Made by a program: the position numbers and the translations under genes. A stretch of 64,000 nucleotides of DNA from assembly GCA_035760965.1 (NCBI GenBank), contig DASTRY010000035.1, positions 212,532 to 276,531 of the forward strand. Direction: 5' to 3'. This DNA is from JADGHX01 sp035760965 (GTDB taxonomy: Bacteria > Pseudomonadota > Gammaproteobacteria > Steroidobacterales > Steroidobacteraceae). Of this stretch, positions 35,390 to 44,367 are shown one piece after another. The notes beneath the pieces are model-generated. The model searched no databases, was not told the DNA's origin, and saw only the letters and a list, made by a program, of their open reading frames with translations. The first letter of the stretch is position 1. The number at the start of each line of letters is the position of its first letter.

Positions 35390-35615
35390 TTACTGGCGGA
35401 GGCCTCGCAGTCGGCGCTCGAGAAAGCTGCGTGTGGTCGCGTTCGTCGTGCGCGCAATGGCGGCCTCGTAGGCTTGCGCGGCATCAGCGCGTCGCCCGAT
35501 CCGCAGGAGCAGGTCTGCGCGAATTGCATGGAATAGGGGATAGCTCTCCAGATCGAGCGCATCCACCAAAGCAAGCGCCGCTTCGGGTCCATCGACTTCG
35601 GCCACAGCAGGTTCT
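35390..35615 (-). pseudogene. C-terminal remnant of an ECF sigma factor (DUF6596 type)
   Basis: The last 75 residues of a reading frame match the end of SigJ/YlaC-like ECF sigma factors with the C-terminal TPR-like DUF6596 part: AVAEVDGPEAALALVDAL, FHAIRADLLLRIGRRADAA and TTRSFLERRLRGL. The sigma-2 and sigma-4 regions are absent; left of about 35615 (5' side) the frame turns into unrelated sequence. So the gene lost most of its front and cannot act as a sigma factor. Confidence 0.65.
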
Positions 35616-35674
35616 ATCGGAGGGCCCGACCGCTGGCGCAATCGCGAGAAGGGCCGCACCCGCACGCGCTGAGC

Positions 35675-36532
35675 TCAATGCCCGAGAAACCCGCGCACGT
35701 AGCCCGCGATGTCATCCGCCGCCGTATCCAGCGCGAAATGACCGGCGTCGAGGACATGAACTTCCGCTCCGGGGACATCGCGCCGATAGGCTTCGGCTTC
35801 CGAGACCTCGAACGAAGGATCGTACTTGCCCCAGACCACGAGAAGACGCGGTTGCCTCTCCCGCAGCCACGCTTGCCAGCGCGGGTAGGACTCGACGTTG
35901 TGCCGGTAGTCGTAGAAGAGCTCGGTCTGGATCGACGCCTGACCCGGCTGAGCGAGAAAGAAGCGCTCGTCGGTCCACAGATCGGGATTGTACCGCTCGG
36001 GGTTAGGGTCGCTGCCGACGTGCCGAATGCGCGTAGTCTCTGCTGACAAGAGGTTCTCGCGAAGCTGCGCCTCGTGAGCACGGCGATCGGCCCAGAATGC
36101 CCGCCGAGCCGCCCACGGAGGGCCGAGTCCTTCGTTGTGAGCCACTGCGTTCTGCACGATGAGAGCGTGCACGCGCTCGGGATGTGCTAGCGCCATCCGG
36201 AAGCCGACAGGGCCTCCGTAGTCCTGCATGTAGAGCGTGTAATGAGAGAGTGCGAGTGCCTCGGTGAAGTGACTCATCGTCTCGGCGATGTGATCGAACG
36301 TGTACGCGAAGCGGCCCGGGTCCGGCCATTCGCTGTGACCGAAACCTGGATAGTCGGGCGCGATCAAGTGATACTGATCCGCGAGCCGCTGCAAGAGGGG
36401 CTCGAACATGCGCGACGAAGAGGGCAGGCCGTGGAGCAGGAGCAGCGTTGGCGCCTCTTTCTGGCCGGCCTCGCGATAGAAGATCGAGAGCCCATCGACC
36501 GCAATCTTGCGGTACTCGGTGAAGCGTGGCAT
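35675..36532 (-). CDS. Alpha/beta hydrolase (epoxide hydrolase/haloalkane dehalogenase type)
   Basis: A 285-residue cytoplasmic hydrolase. Oxyanion motif HGLPSSS (34-40), aspartate nucleophile Asp104 in MQDYGGPVGF, acidic residue Asp238 in WGKYDPSF and His265 in DAGHFALDT form a complete catalytic set. An Asp nucleophile followed by YGGP points to epoxide hydrolases or haloalkane dehalogenases rather than esterases. The cap region (about 130-215) is rich in aromatic residues. Single gene, upstream of and divergent from the UrcA-HtrA pair. Confidence 0.88.
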   Translation of the reverse strand: MPRFTEYRKIAVDGLSIFYREAGQKEAPTLLLLHGLPSSSRMFEPLLQRLADQYHLIAPDYPGFGHSEWPDPGRFAYTFDHIAETMSHFTEALALSHYTLYMQDYGGPVGFRMALAHPERVHALIVQNAVAHNEGLGPPWAARRAFWADRRAHEAQLRENLLSAETTRIRHVGSDPNPERYNPDLWTDERFFLAQPGQASIQTELFYDYRHNVESYPRWQAWLRERQPRLLVVWGKYDPSFEVSEAEAYRRDVPGAEVHVLDAGHFALDTAADDIAGYVRGFLGH

Positions 36533-36761
36533 GTCTTTCGTCCGTGCTGCGTGGTCAGGACGAAGAAGATGATAGCTAGACCGGCAACGAGTTTCTCATG
36601 CGGCTCGACTGCATCGGTGCCTCGACGGTCGCGCGGCATTGGACGACATCTCTTGAGCGCGTCAGTGTCGAGTCAGTTTCCCGGCGCAGAGTAGCGGCTG
36701 ACAGTCACCGGGCGTGAGCGGGGCTGCCGTGGCTCACTCAAGCTCAAACGATGAGGTGGTT

Positions 36762-37229
36762 ATGAATACGCGAACTTCGCCTTTGGTGCAGGCGGCCTCA
36801 GCAACGCTGCTCGCGGTCTCCGCCCCGGCCGTTGTGACGCGCGCTGCTTCTGCATTCGCGGACGATTCCGAAACGCAGCAAATCACCGTGCACTTTGCCG
36901 ACCTCGATTTGACGACGCCGAACGGTGCGAAGCAGCTCTACATGCGTCTGAAAGGGGCCGCCGAAGTGGTCTGCGGTGACGACGATGCCGATAACGTGTT
37001 TCTCGAAGAGCGTCGAGCGATCTGGCACTGCGAGCAGGAGTCTGTCGAGCGCGCGGTTGCACAGGTCGATCACCCGCTGCTGACCGCGCTGTACGACAAA
37101 CATTATCCGCACGAAGCGATCGCGCCGGCAGCGACAGCGTCACTCACCGGGCACGTCGAGACGTCGAACCGCGGAGCGCTCGAGAACCAGCACGAGACGA
37201 CCGTGCGCGGTGGGCGACCTGTCTCATGA
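36762..37229 (+). CDS. UrcA family secreted protein, coupled to HtrA protease
   Basis: A 155-residue exported protein. ATG 36762 follows GAGGTGG; the frame start at 36714 would precede the signal by 16 residues. Signal: LVQAASATLLAVSAPAVV, ending near AFA. UrcA pattern: ITVHFADLDLTTPNGAKQLY, two cysteines (EVVCGDD and WHCEQE) and AVAQVDHPLLTALYD. The C-terminal 35 residues (from HEAIAPAAT) are an unconserved polar extension. The stop overlaps the protease start (ATGA), so the two proteins are made together and may interact in the periplasm. Confidence 0.85.
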   Translation: MNTRTSPLVQAASATLLAVSAPAVVTRAASAFADDSETQQITVHFADLDLTTPNGAKQLYMRLKGAAEVVCGDDDADNVFLEERRAIWHCEQESVERAVAQVDHPLLTALYDKHYPHEAIAPAATASLTGHVETSNRGALENQHETTVRGGRPVS

Positions 37230-38662
37230 GCGCATCCAGTCGACATTTCGTCGCCGCCTGCTTGCTGTTGTCGTCGACAGGGGCGCTCGCATACGCCGAG
37301 GACAGTCCGATTCCGCTCGGAGCGGCACCCAACTACCGTGAGATCGTTGCGCAAAATCGCGCGGCGGTGGTCGGGATTACTGCAGAATTCAGAGGAAACA
37401 CCGCAGCGGCACGGTCCGCGCAGCAGACGCCTGACGACGACCAGGACGACGGCTGCGCTCAGAGCGACGCGGCGCCGGAATGGCAGAATCTTCAGGGCCG
37501 CCCGGCGCCGCACAAAGCACTGCCCGTCATCGTTCAGGGCTCGGGCTTTCTCGTGCAATCGGACGGACTGCTGCTGACGAACGCGCACGTCGTGAAAGGC
37601 AGTGTGCGGGCAACCGTGAAGCTCGCCGATCGTCGTGAGTTCGCCGCGAAAGTGGTCGGGCTCGACGACGCAACGGACATCGCCGTATTGCGCATCGATG
37701 CGCACGATCTGCCGGTCGTGCGCATTGGCAACTCGAACGCGCTCAGTGTAGGCGACTACGTTCTGGCCATCGGTGCACCGTTCGGTCTCGAGGAAACCGC
37801 GACGGCCGGCATCATCAGCGCCATGTCACGCTCGTTGCCGCAGGACGCCGCGGTGCCCTTCATCCAGACCGACGTGCCGGTGAATCCGGGGAGCTCCGGC
37901 GGTCCGTTGTTCGACGCCAGTGGTGCTGTGGTCGGCATCAACTCGCAGATCTACAGCAGCTCGGGCGGTTATCAGGGTGTTGCGTTTGCGATACCCATCA
38001 ACGTGGCCGAGCAGATCGAGACGCAGATCGTTGCCACCGGCAAGGCCGAGCATGGCCGGCTCGGAGTGCAGGTGCAGAGCATGGATCAGAAGCTCGCGCA
38101 GTCGCTGGGGCTCGTCTCGCCGAACGGCGCGTTGGTGGCGACGGTCGTGCCGCACAGCGCAGCGGCTGCCGCGGGTCTGAAGGTCGGCGACGTCATCGTG
38201 AAGTTCAACGGCGAGACGATCGACGATGCGGGCGCACTGTCCTCTCGCGTCACTCTGTTCGCGCCCGGTCACGAAGCGACACTGGTTCTTTTGCGAGATG
38301 GCCATCCGATGACGATCAGCACGAAGATCCGCTCGGATGCGGATGCGGATGACGCACGCGACACCCCCGTGCGCCAACGCGCCAGCGGCACCGAGCAGTC
38401 GCCACTTGGACTGACTGTGCGTCCGCTAACGCGTGACGAGCGGCGCGAGACAGGCATCCCCGGCGGTTTGGTGGTGGAGGACGCGCAAGGAGCAGCGGCC
38501 GACGCGGGCATTCAAGAGGGAGATGTCGTATTGAACGTTGCCGGTGCGCAGGTGAATAGCGTCGCCGAGCTTCGCGCGCTCATCTCCCGGCATGCCGCGA
38601 GTGTGGCGCTGCTCATTCAGCGAGGTGCCGATCGGCTCTTCGTGCCGGTGGACACCCACTGA
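37226..38662 (+). CDS. HtrA/DegP-type periplasmic serine protease
   Basis: A 478-residue protease-chaperone. Signal peptide ends at AYA. Catalytic triad: His121 (LTNAHVV), Asp151 (DATDIAVL) and Ser224 (VNPGSSGGPLF). Two PDZ domains follow: the first at about 265-365 (GRLGVQVQSM, AAAAAGLKVGDVIVKFNGE), the second at about 390-478 (GLTVRPLTRDERRE, GGLVVEDAQ). A polar insert rich in Asp/Gln (60-85) in the protease domain is unusual. It degrades or refolds damaged envelope proteins. Translationally coupled to the UrcA gene. Confidence 0.93.
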   Translation: MSASSRHFVAACLLLSSTGALAYAEDSPIPLGAAPNYREIVAQNRAAVVGITAEFRGNTAAARSAQQTPDDDQDDGCAQSDAAPEWQNLQGRPAPHKALPVIVQGSGFLVQSDGLLLTNAHVVKGSVRATVKLADRREFAAKVVGLDDATDIAVLRIDAHDLPVVRIGNSNALSVGDYVLAIGAPFGLEETATAGIISAMSRSLPQDAAVPFIQTDVPVNPGSSGGPLFDASGAVVGINSQIYSSSGGYQGVAFAIPINVAEQIETQIVATGKAEHGRLGVQVQSMDQKLAQSLGLVSPNGALVATVVPHSAAAAAGLKVGDVIVKFNGETIDDAGALSSRVTLFAPGHEATLVLLRDGHPMTISTKIRSDADADDARDTPVRQRASGTEQSPLGLTVRPLTRDERRETGIPGGLVVEDAQGAAADAGIQEGDVVLNVAGAQVNSVAELRALISRHAASVALLIQRGADRLFVPVDTH

Positions 38663-38806
38663 CACGCAGTCATCGCGTCGGCGGTGCAAGCGGCGGCCGA
38701 CTGGGCTCCAGTTCGGCGCTCGCCGCGGCCGCTCGCGTCGCGAAAGGGCTCGGCGTTGCAGCGATCGCTTGCGAGGTATGGGCTTACCGGTGCAGGACGG
38801 CGAGCG

Positions 38807-39553
38807 TCAGTCGCGTGCCACGCCGCGCTGCGCCAGTTGCCGCCAGGCTTCCTCCGCGTCGTTGGCGAAGCTGAATAGCTGGAACTCCTCGGGAACCACC
38901 ATCCCGTGCTTCTCGAACCAGCTGAAGTTGATGGCCCCTCGCCAGTACTCCTCATCCACTAGCACCGTGGGAATGGGGTGTGTCTTTCGCGTCTGTTGCA
39001 GCGTCAGCACCTCGAAAAGCTCGTCGAGTGTTCCATACCCGCCGGGGAAGACGACGAGGGCTGCGGCGCGCATCGCGAGGTGCATCTTGCGCATGGCAAA
39101 GTAGTGGAACCGGAAGGTGAGATCGGGAGTGGAGTAGGGATTGGGCAGCTGCTCCGTGGGCAGGGTGATGTTGAACCCGATAGAGGGTGCCCCGGCATCC
39201 GCCGCGCCGCGGTTGGCGGCTTCCATGATTCCGGGCCCGCCGCCGGTTGCGATCACGTTGAAGCGACCATCCTCGGGTTGTCGTGTCGCGCCACCGCGCT
39301 CCGACGCGATGCGCCCAAATGCCCGCGCCTGCGTATACCAGCGTGCGTGGTTCGGCGGGCCGTCCTCGCGCACGCGCGCGCCGCCGAACACGACCAGCGT
39401 GGAGACGATCCGCCAGCGGCGCAGGACTTCCTCGGCCTTCGCGTACTCCAGCAGGAATCGGACACCGCGCATCGAATCCCCGAGCAGGAATTCCTGGTCG
39501 AGTGCGGGCAAGCGGTAGGAGGGTGACGTGAGTTGACTCTGGTTCGATTGCAT
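38807..39553 (-). CDS. LOG family (TIGR00730-type) phosphoribohydrolase-like protein
   Basis: A 248-residue Rossmann-fold protein. The diagnostic motifs are ATGGGPGIMEAANRGA and FPGGYGTLDELFEVL; the PGGxGTxxE block is the nucleotide-binding and catalytic site of LOG/lysine-decarboxylase-like proteins that hydrolyse nucleoside monophosphates such as AMP or cytokinin ribotides. The N terminus has an extra helical segment (about 1-45). Substrate uncertain. Single gene convergent on the protease gene. Confidence 0.9.
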   Translation of the reverse strand: MQSNQSQLTSPSYRLPALDQEFLLGDSMRGVRFLLEYAKAEEVLRRWRIVSTLVVFGGARVREDGPPNHARWYTQARAFGRIASERGGATRQPEDGRFNVIATGGGPGIMEAANRGAADAGAPSIGFNITLPTEQLPNPYSTPDLTFRFHYFAMRKMHLAMRAAALVVFPGGYGTLDELFEVLTLQQTRKTHPIPTVLVDEEYWRGAINFSWFEKHGMVVPEEFQLFSFANDAEEAWRQLAQRGVARD

Positions 39554-39813
39554 CGACTGCTTCTCCGGGTGCGCAAGCGGCTCAGTCGAATCGCCAGCGC
39601 GGCTGTTGTGAGCAGAGTGTACTGACCTGCCGATGATGCCTCGCTTTCCAAGGCACCTGCACTGCGGCCGGTCGAAAATAGCCGCGCTCCCGGATTCCGA
39701 ATAGTGTCCTCGATGTCTGCGCTTGGCATCGATTTCGGCGACCTCCTCTGATCTTCAGTACGCCACGGCTCATCGACTCGAGGGGTACGGTGCGAGAGAC
39801 CTACACGCTCGCG

Positions 39814-40137
39814 TCATTCGAGTGCCTCGAGCGCTTCCAACGCTCGTCCCACCGCTCTGCCGCAACGCCGGGCCGACGGCAGATCGACGGCCGATGAGGC
39901 CTCCGTCCGGGCCTCGCTCAGCAACTCGATGGCCGTGTCGATGTCTTCGCCCCGAACCTTGGACCAAGGTGTCGAGCTGGCCCCCAGGTTGGCTACAGCC
40001 TCGAGGAGCTGCGCCTGGATTCGAATGAGCCGGTTCGTCACCGTCTGGTCGCTCACCTTCGAGGCCTGGGCGCTGATGGCTCTGGCCAGGGCCTGGATCG
40101 CTTGGTTGAGCTCTTCGACTTTTTCTTTGGTGGCCAT
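39814..40137 (-). CDS. Hypothetical helical protein
   Basis: A 107-residue, probably all-alpha cytoplasmic protein: ATKEKVEELNQAIQALARAI, then QTVTNRLIRIQAQLLEAVAN, and a C-terminal ARRCGRAVGRALEALEALE. No signal, no metal site. A reasonable ribosome-binding site (AAGGGAAG) precedes ATG 40137. It is the last of three co-oriented small genes (40333, 40154, 39814). I do not recognise a family. Confidence 0.6.
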   Translation of the reverse strand: MATKEKVEELNQAIQALARAISAQASKVSDQTVTNRLIRIQAQLLEAVANLGASSTPWSKVRGEDIDTAIELLSEARTEASSAVDLPSARRCGRAVGRALEALEALE

Positions 40138-40153
40138 GACTCACTTCCCTTGT

Positions 40154-40297
40154 TTAGAGAAGGACTGCGCCGATTCTGATCAACTCTCGAGTCAGGCGGC
40201 GAAACTGCGCGGCGTTCTCGGCTCGTACTGCATCCAATTGCTCAGGAGTGAGTTTCTTGTTCAGGACCTCGATCAGTCGGTGATGCGCTTCGATCAC
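40154..40297 (-). CDS. Possible small helical protein, start uncertain
   Basis: The frame ends at 40154 and reads VIEAHHRLIEVLNKKLTPEQ followed by LDAVRAENAAQFRRLTRELI, a convincing short helical hairpin of about 47 residues from GTG 40297. The frame is open further upstream but then overlaps the lipoprotein gene in a shadow frame. No clear ribosome-binding site. It lies 17 bases before the next small gene. Function unknown. Confidence 0.4.
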   Translation of the reverse strand: MIEAHHRLIEVLNKKLTPEQLDAVRAENAAQFRRLTRELIRIGAVLL

Positions 40298-40332
40298 CGC
40301 CCGCAGCGATCGGCTTACCGGTTTCGCTCGGG

Positions 40333-41013
40333 CTAATGTCGGCCATTCAGGTTCGTGAGACGCTCGACGAGGTTGTCGATCTGCTCCTTTGCGGGTGCAT
40401 GCCGGTCTATCGTCAGCGCGTCCACCACCGCGAGGTAAGCACCGGCAGCCGAAAGCAGCTGGATGGCGGACTCGATTGATGCGTCGGCCTCCTTGCTCAG
40501 AAATGAATCCGTTCGCGTCGTCTTCCAGGGCAGCTTGTCGTCCGGGCATGAGGCCGGACTCGTCGTTCCCGGCTCGACAAGGATGGCGTTCGCCGCGACG
40601 ACATCGACGCAGATGGGACCTTGCAGGGTTCTTCGGGCCGCTTCGGACGAAAGCGGGCACAGCTTGGCGGCGTCCTTCGGTGGCGCTTCGCTGAGCAGAT
40701 CTTCGCACGCTAGCCACCGCTGCCAGACGCCCTTGCATGCTGGCTCCGCGGGCTCCAAGTCGATGCCGCGAGCCTGGAGCAGCGTCGGACCATAGGCGCA
40801 AGACGCGTCGAGACTCATGATGTCGATGATGAGCGACTGTGCGCCAGATCGCGCCTTGGCGTAGACGTCATTTGCAGCGTCGACCGCGGACTGTGCGGAG
40901 TCCGAGAACTCTGCCGCGGTCGTCTTCGTGAAGCGCGCATAGCCGACGCAACCGGCGATGCCGCTTAGCAGGATTGCGAGCAGCGTACCTCGTGCGACCG
41001 TAGATCAGGTCAT
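40333..41013 (-). pseudogene. Lipoprotein gene with a stop at codon 3
   Basis: The frame ending at 40333 is open back to 40336-41004 and codes for a lipoprotein: hydrophobic GTLLAILLSGIAGC with a lipobox cysteine, then a helical region (TAAEFSDSAQSAVDAANDVY) and a C-terminal part with LVERLTNLNGRH. The only well-placed start is ATG 41011-41013, with AGAGGTG in front, but the third codon is TGA (41005-41007). Either the gene is inactivated, or a rare start is used after the TGA, or the base is misread. If the start is instead ATG 40818 the product would lack its signal. Family not recognised. Confidence 0.5.
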
Positions 41014-41274
41014 GTTGCACCTCTTGTGAGTCCCTGCCGGTCCGTCCTCCGGATTCAGGAAATGGGCTTCGAGCGGCGAGCGCTCAGACCCTCCGTTGCT
41101 CGTTACTGTCTCTAGCGGGCAGGGAATCGCAGAAGTCGTTGCGGCTTCTGCCGTCGCGCAATCGATGAGGACGAGTGCGCGATGTCGTCACGGGATTCAT
41201 GATGTGCGTTCTGCTACGCTGGAACGCTCTGCGGGACTTCCTGATCGCCACGACAACGCTGCCGCCTGGATGCC

Positions 41275-42426
41275 GTGCTTAACGAGCGCGAACAACTCTC
41301 CGTCGCGGCACGCAAGCCGCCACTGATCACGCTCTTCTTGTGCGGCGACGTGATGACCGGGCGCGGAATCGATCAGATTCTGCCGCACCCCGGGAACCCT
41401 CGTCTGTACGAGCCCTACGTGCGTTCCGCAAAAGAGTACGTCGAGCTCGCGGAGCAGGTTTCAGGTCCAATCGATCGCCCGGTCGGCTTCGCATACGTTT
41501 GGGGCGACGCGCTGAGCGAGCTCGAGCGCCGCGCGCCGCACGCGCGCATTGTGAACCTGGAAACCGCCGTTACGACGAGCGAGAACGCGTGGCCCGGCAA
41601 GGGCATTCACTATCGAATGCATCCCGCAAACGTACCGTGTCTCACCGCGTTGTCGGTGGATTGCTGTGTGCTCGCGAACAATCACGTAATGGACTGGGGC
41701 CGGGAAGGCCTGTTCGAGACGATGCGGACGTTAGCGGCTGCGGGGATTCGCACGGCCGGGGCAGGGCGCGATGCCGCCGAGGCGTCGACGCCTGCGGCGA
41801 TCGAATTGGCAGGCCGAAGTCGCGTCCTGATCTTTGCCTTTGGCATGCCGAGCAGCGGAGTCCCCGGTGGGTGGCGCGCCACCGCCCAGCGCGCCGGCGT
41901 CAACTTGTTGACGGACCTGTCCAGTCGCAGCGTCGACAAGGTCGCGCAGGACATCGGCGCGCACAAGCGAGATGACGACATCGCCGTCGTCTCGCTGCAT
42001 TGGGGGCCGAACTGGGGCTTCGACGTTTCGGCGCTGGAGCGGCGCTTTGCTCACGCGTTGCTCGAGAGGGCGGGTGCCGATGTCGTTCACGGCCACTCTT
42101 CGCATCACGTCAAGGGCATCGAAGTCCATCGCGACAAGCTCATCCTGTACGGATGCGGTGATTTCCTGACCGACTACGAAGGCATCACCGGGCACGAGGC
42201 GTATCGAGGGGGCCTTTCGCTCATGTACTTCCCGACCTTGGATTCCCGGACCGGGCACCTGCGCGAGCTCGTCCTGACGCCCACCCGCATGCACCGACTT
42301 CGCGTGACCCGCGCGGAGCCCGAGCAAACGGAATGGTTGCGCGAGACGCTGGTTCGCGAAGGACGTCAGTTCGGCACAACCGTGGAACGTCAGGTGGACG
42401 GCACCCTTCGGCTGCGCTGGTCGTGA
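41275..42426 (+). CDS. CapA-family metallophosphatase-like protein
   Basis: A 383-residue protein of the CapA/PgsA family, calcineurin-like fold. It starts with GTG 41275 and has no signal peptide. Conserved family blocks: LFLCGDVMTGRGID, IVNLETAVTT, VLANNHVMDWG, VVSLHWGPNW and VHGHSSHHVKGIE, the Asp/Asn/His residues of a binuclear metal site. CapA in Bacillus is linked to poly-gamma-glutamate export, but no capBC genes are near. It is followed by the FtsH remnant. Confidence 0.85.
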   Translation: MLNEREQLSVAARKPPLITLFLCGDVMTGRGIDQILPHPGNPRLYEPYVRSAKEYVELAEQVSGPIDRPVGFAYVWGDALSELERRAPHARIVNLETAVTTSENAWPGKGIHYRMHPANVPCLTALSVDCCVLANNHVMDWGREGLFETMRTLAAAGIRTAGAGRDAAEASTPAAIELAGRSRVLIFAFGMPSSGVPGGWRATAQRAGVNLLTDLSSRSVDKVAQDIGAHKRDDDIAVVSLHWGPNWGFDVSALERRFAHALLERAGADVVHGHSSHHVKGIEVHRDKLILYGCGDFLTDYEGITGHEAYRGGLSLMYFPTLDSRTGHLRELVLTPTRMHRLRVTRAEPEQTEWLRETLVREGRQFGTTVERQVDGTLRLRWS

Positions 42427-42490
42427 GCGGTACGCCTCCCGGGTCGGGGCGCGTGGAGCGTCGGTGTCGCCATGGGAGTCTCGTCTCGAT

Positions 42491-43334
42491 ATGACGACCG
42501 GCTTCGCAGGTGCGGATCTCGCGAACGTCATCAACGGCCGCGCTTCTGGCGACACGGCGGGGCGCGGAGGCGGTGACGATGGATGATCTGACGGCGGCCA
42601 TCGAGCGCATCGTGGCGGGTCTGGAGAAAAAGACACGCATCCTCAATCCGCGCGAGCGGGAAACGGTAGCGCACCACGAGATGGGGCACGCGCTGGTCGC
42701 CATGGCCTTCCCAGGCACGGATTCAGTACACAAGGTGTCGATCATTCCGCGCGGGATCGGCGCGCTGGGCTACACGATCCAGCGCCCGACCGAAGATCGC
42801 TTCCTGATGATGCAGGATGAGATCCAGAACAAGATGGCCGTCCTGTTGGCCGGCCGGGCAGCCGAAATGCTGATTTTTGGCAGGCCATCCACGGGTGCTG
42901 CCGACGATCTGGTGAAGGCGACGGATATCGCTCGCGCGAGCGTCACGCGCTACGGCATGCACGATAAGCTCGGTCTCGTGGCCTACGAGGAAGAACGGCA
43001 CGCATTCCTCGCGGGACCGCCGGCCGCACCGCTCGAGCGCCGTTACGGCGAGGCCACTGCGCGGGAGATCGATTGTGCCGTACGAGATGCGGTCGCCGCT
43101 GCATTTGCCATTGCGACGCGCGTGCTCACGCGTGCGCGATGCGTGCTCGAGAAAGGTGCGAAGTTGCTGCTCGCCAAGGAGACGCTGAGCGAGGTCGATC
43201 TCATGGCGCTCAAGGAAGAGCTTGCCTCACTCCGCGAACAGCTTCCTCAGCAAATTCAAGAGTTGGGTGAAGCTGGTTGGCTTGCTGAGGGCGCGCAGCC
43301 GAACGTCGGCACTCGAGTCGCGCACGGCGGATGA
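42491..43334 (+). pseudogene. FtsH-like fragment: peptidase M41 domain without ATPase
   Basis: From 42491 the frame reads TTGFAGADLANVIN, the end of an FtsH AAA module, then breaks: only one base remains of the expected Glu codon at 42536 (a 2-base loss) and the sequence goes on in another frame as AALLATRRGAEAVTMDDL. The M41 peptidase domain is then intact: zinc site HHEMGHALVAM, third ligand region TGAADDLVKATDIARASV, C-terminal helices to 43334. Walker A, Walker B and the membrane anchor are missing. A start at ATG 42579 could still give a stand-alone 251-residue peptidase domain. Probably a decaying copy, with the true ftsH elsewhere. Confidence 0.75.
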
Positions 43335-43504
43335 AGGATCGCAGGCCGCGTCCCCTGCGCGGGAGCCTGCACGAGTGAACGCGAAGCCGAGGCGCCGGTA
43401 TAAGTAACACTCCTTGGCGGCTACCAAGTGTTCCCGATGGACCGGCGCGGTTGCCGGTTCAGAATCCTTGCGTGTCGACATCGCGTCACGTGAGGGGCTA
43501 CTCC

Positions 43505-44065
43505 ATGCACCCGAAAGAAGCGTCCGCCCGGTACGGATCGTTACTCATCTCTCTACACTGGCTCATGCTGCTACTGATCGTCGCTGTGTACGCGTGCATC
43601 GAGCTGCGCGAGCTGTATCCCACAGGTAGTGAGATTCGCGAAGGGCTCAAGACATGGCATTTCATGCTTGGCATCGCCGTCTTTGCGCTGGTGTGGGTGA
43701 GATTGCTTGCAAGGTTCGTGCGAGCCGTGCCGCCGATTGTGCCCCAGCCGCCCCGGTGGCAATTGTTCTTGGCGCACTTGACCGAGCTCGCGATCTACCT
43801 GTTCATGATCGTCATGCCGCTGCTCGGCTGGTTGATCCTGAGCGCCGAGAACCGGCCCGTTCCGTTCTTTGGCATCGAGCTTCCCGCGCTGATCGGCCCG
43901 AACAAGGCGCTGGCAAAGCAACTCGAAGAAATTCACGAGACCGTCGGTAACGTGGGCTACTTCCTGATCGGCATCCACGCGGCCGCCGCGCTGGCCCATC
44001 ACTATCTCCATCGCGACAACACGCTCGTTCGGATGCTGCCGTCTCGATCGCGGAGCGGAACATGA
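43505..44065 (+). CDS. Cytochrome b561
   Basis: A 186-residue four-helix membrane cytochrome. ATG 43505 is chosen because the family begins with K/R-Y-x-x-L-x-x-x-HW; here ARYGSLLISLHWLMLL. Candidate axial histidines are His18, His52 (KTWHFMLG) and those in EIHETVGN and GIHAAAALAHHYLHRD, giving two b hemes. It moves electrons between quinol and a periplasmic or superoxide partner. A hairpin follows at 44108. Confidence 0.9.
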   Translation: MHPKEASARYGSLLISLHWLMLLLIVAVYACIELRELYPTGSEIREGLKTWHFMLGIAVFALVWVRLLARFVRAVPPIVPQPPRWQLFLAHLTELAIYLFMIVMPLLGWLILSAENRPVPFFGIELPALIGPNKALAKQLEEIHETVGNVGYFLIGIHAAAALAHHYLHRDNTLVRMLPSRSRSGT

Positions 44066-44367
44066 ACTGAACACCTTGGGATGGACTGCTCGACGCAGTC
44101 CTCATTCACGTCGCCGGCGCGGCGACGTCCCGCTGTGCTCAGGCCTGAGCAGCACGGCGCAGAAGGAGGGGGATGTACCGCGAAGGTCCCATTGCGCGAG
44201 TTGCGTCCCTGCCCGACATTCGACGAAGCGAGATGCGAGGTCGACCGCGCGCTTTGTGCGCTCGCGCCGCGGCGGTTCGGGCACAGGGACGCGCTCGCCG
44301 CCGAGCCGGCGGTGTGACACGGATGGACCAACGCGAGACCGAACGCAGAGGATGAAAGCTCGTCGCC
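44066..44367. other. Intergenic stretch, 302 bases
   Basis: It holds one hairpin (44108-44128) and otherwise no supported gene. Short frames on both strands are arginine-rich shadows of GC-rich DNA. Confidence 0.5.
44108..44128 (+). terminator. Hairpin after cytochrome b561
   Basis: Perfect 8-base arms ACGTCGCC and GGCGACGT with a 5-base loop, 43 bases after the stop. No T-run follows, so termination is likely but not proved. Confidence 0.4.

Noticed and set aside
40154..40801. 215-codon minus-strand frame over the lipoprotein gene
   Set aside because: Only its last about 47 codons look like protein; the rest is a shadow of the lipoprotein frame.
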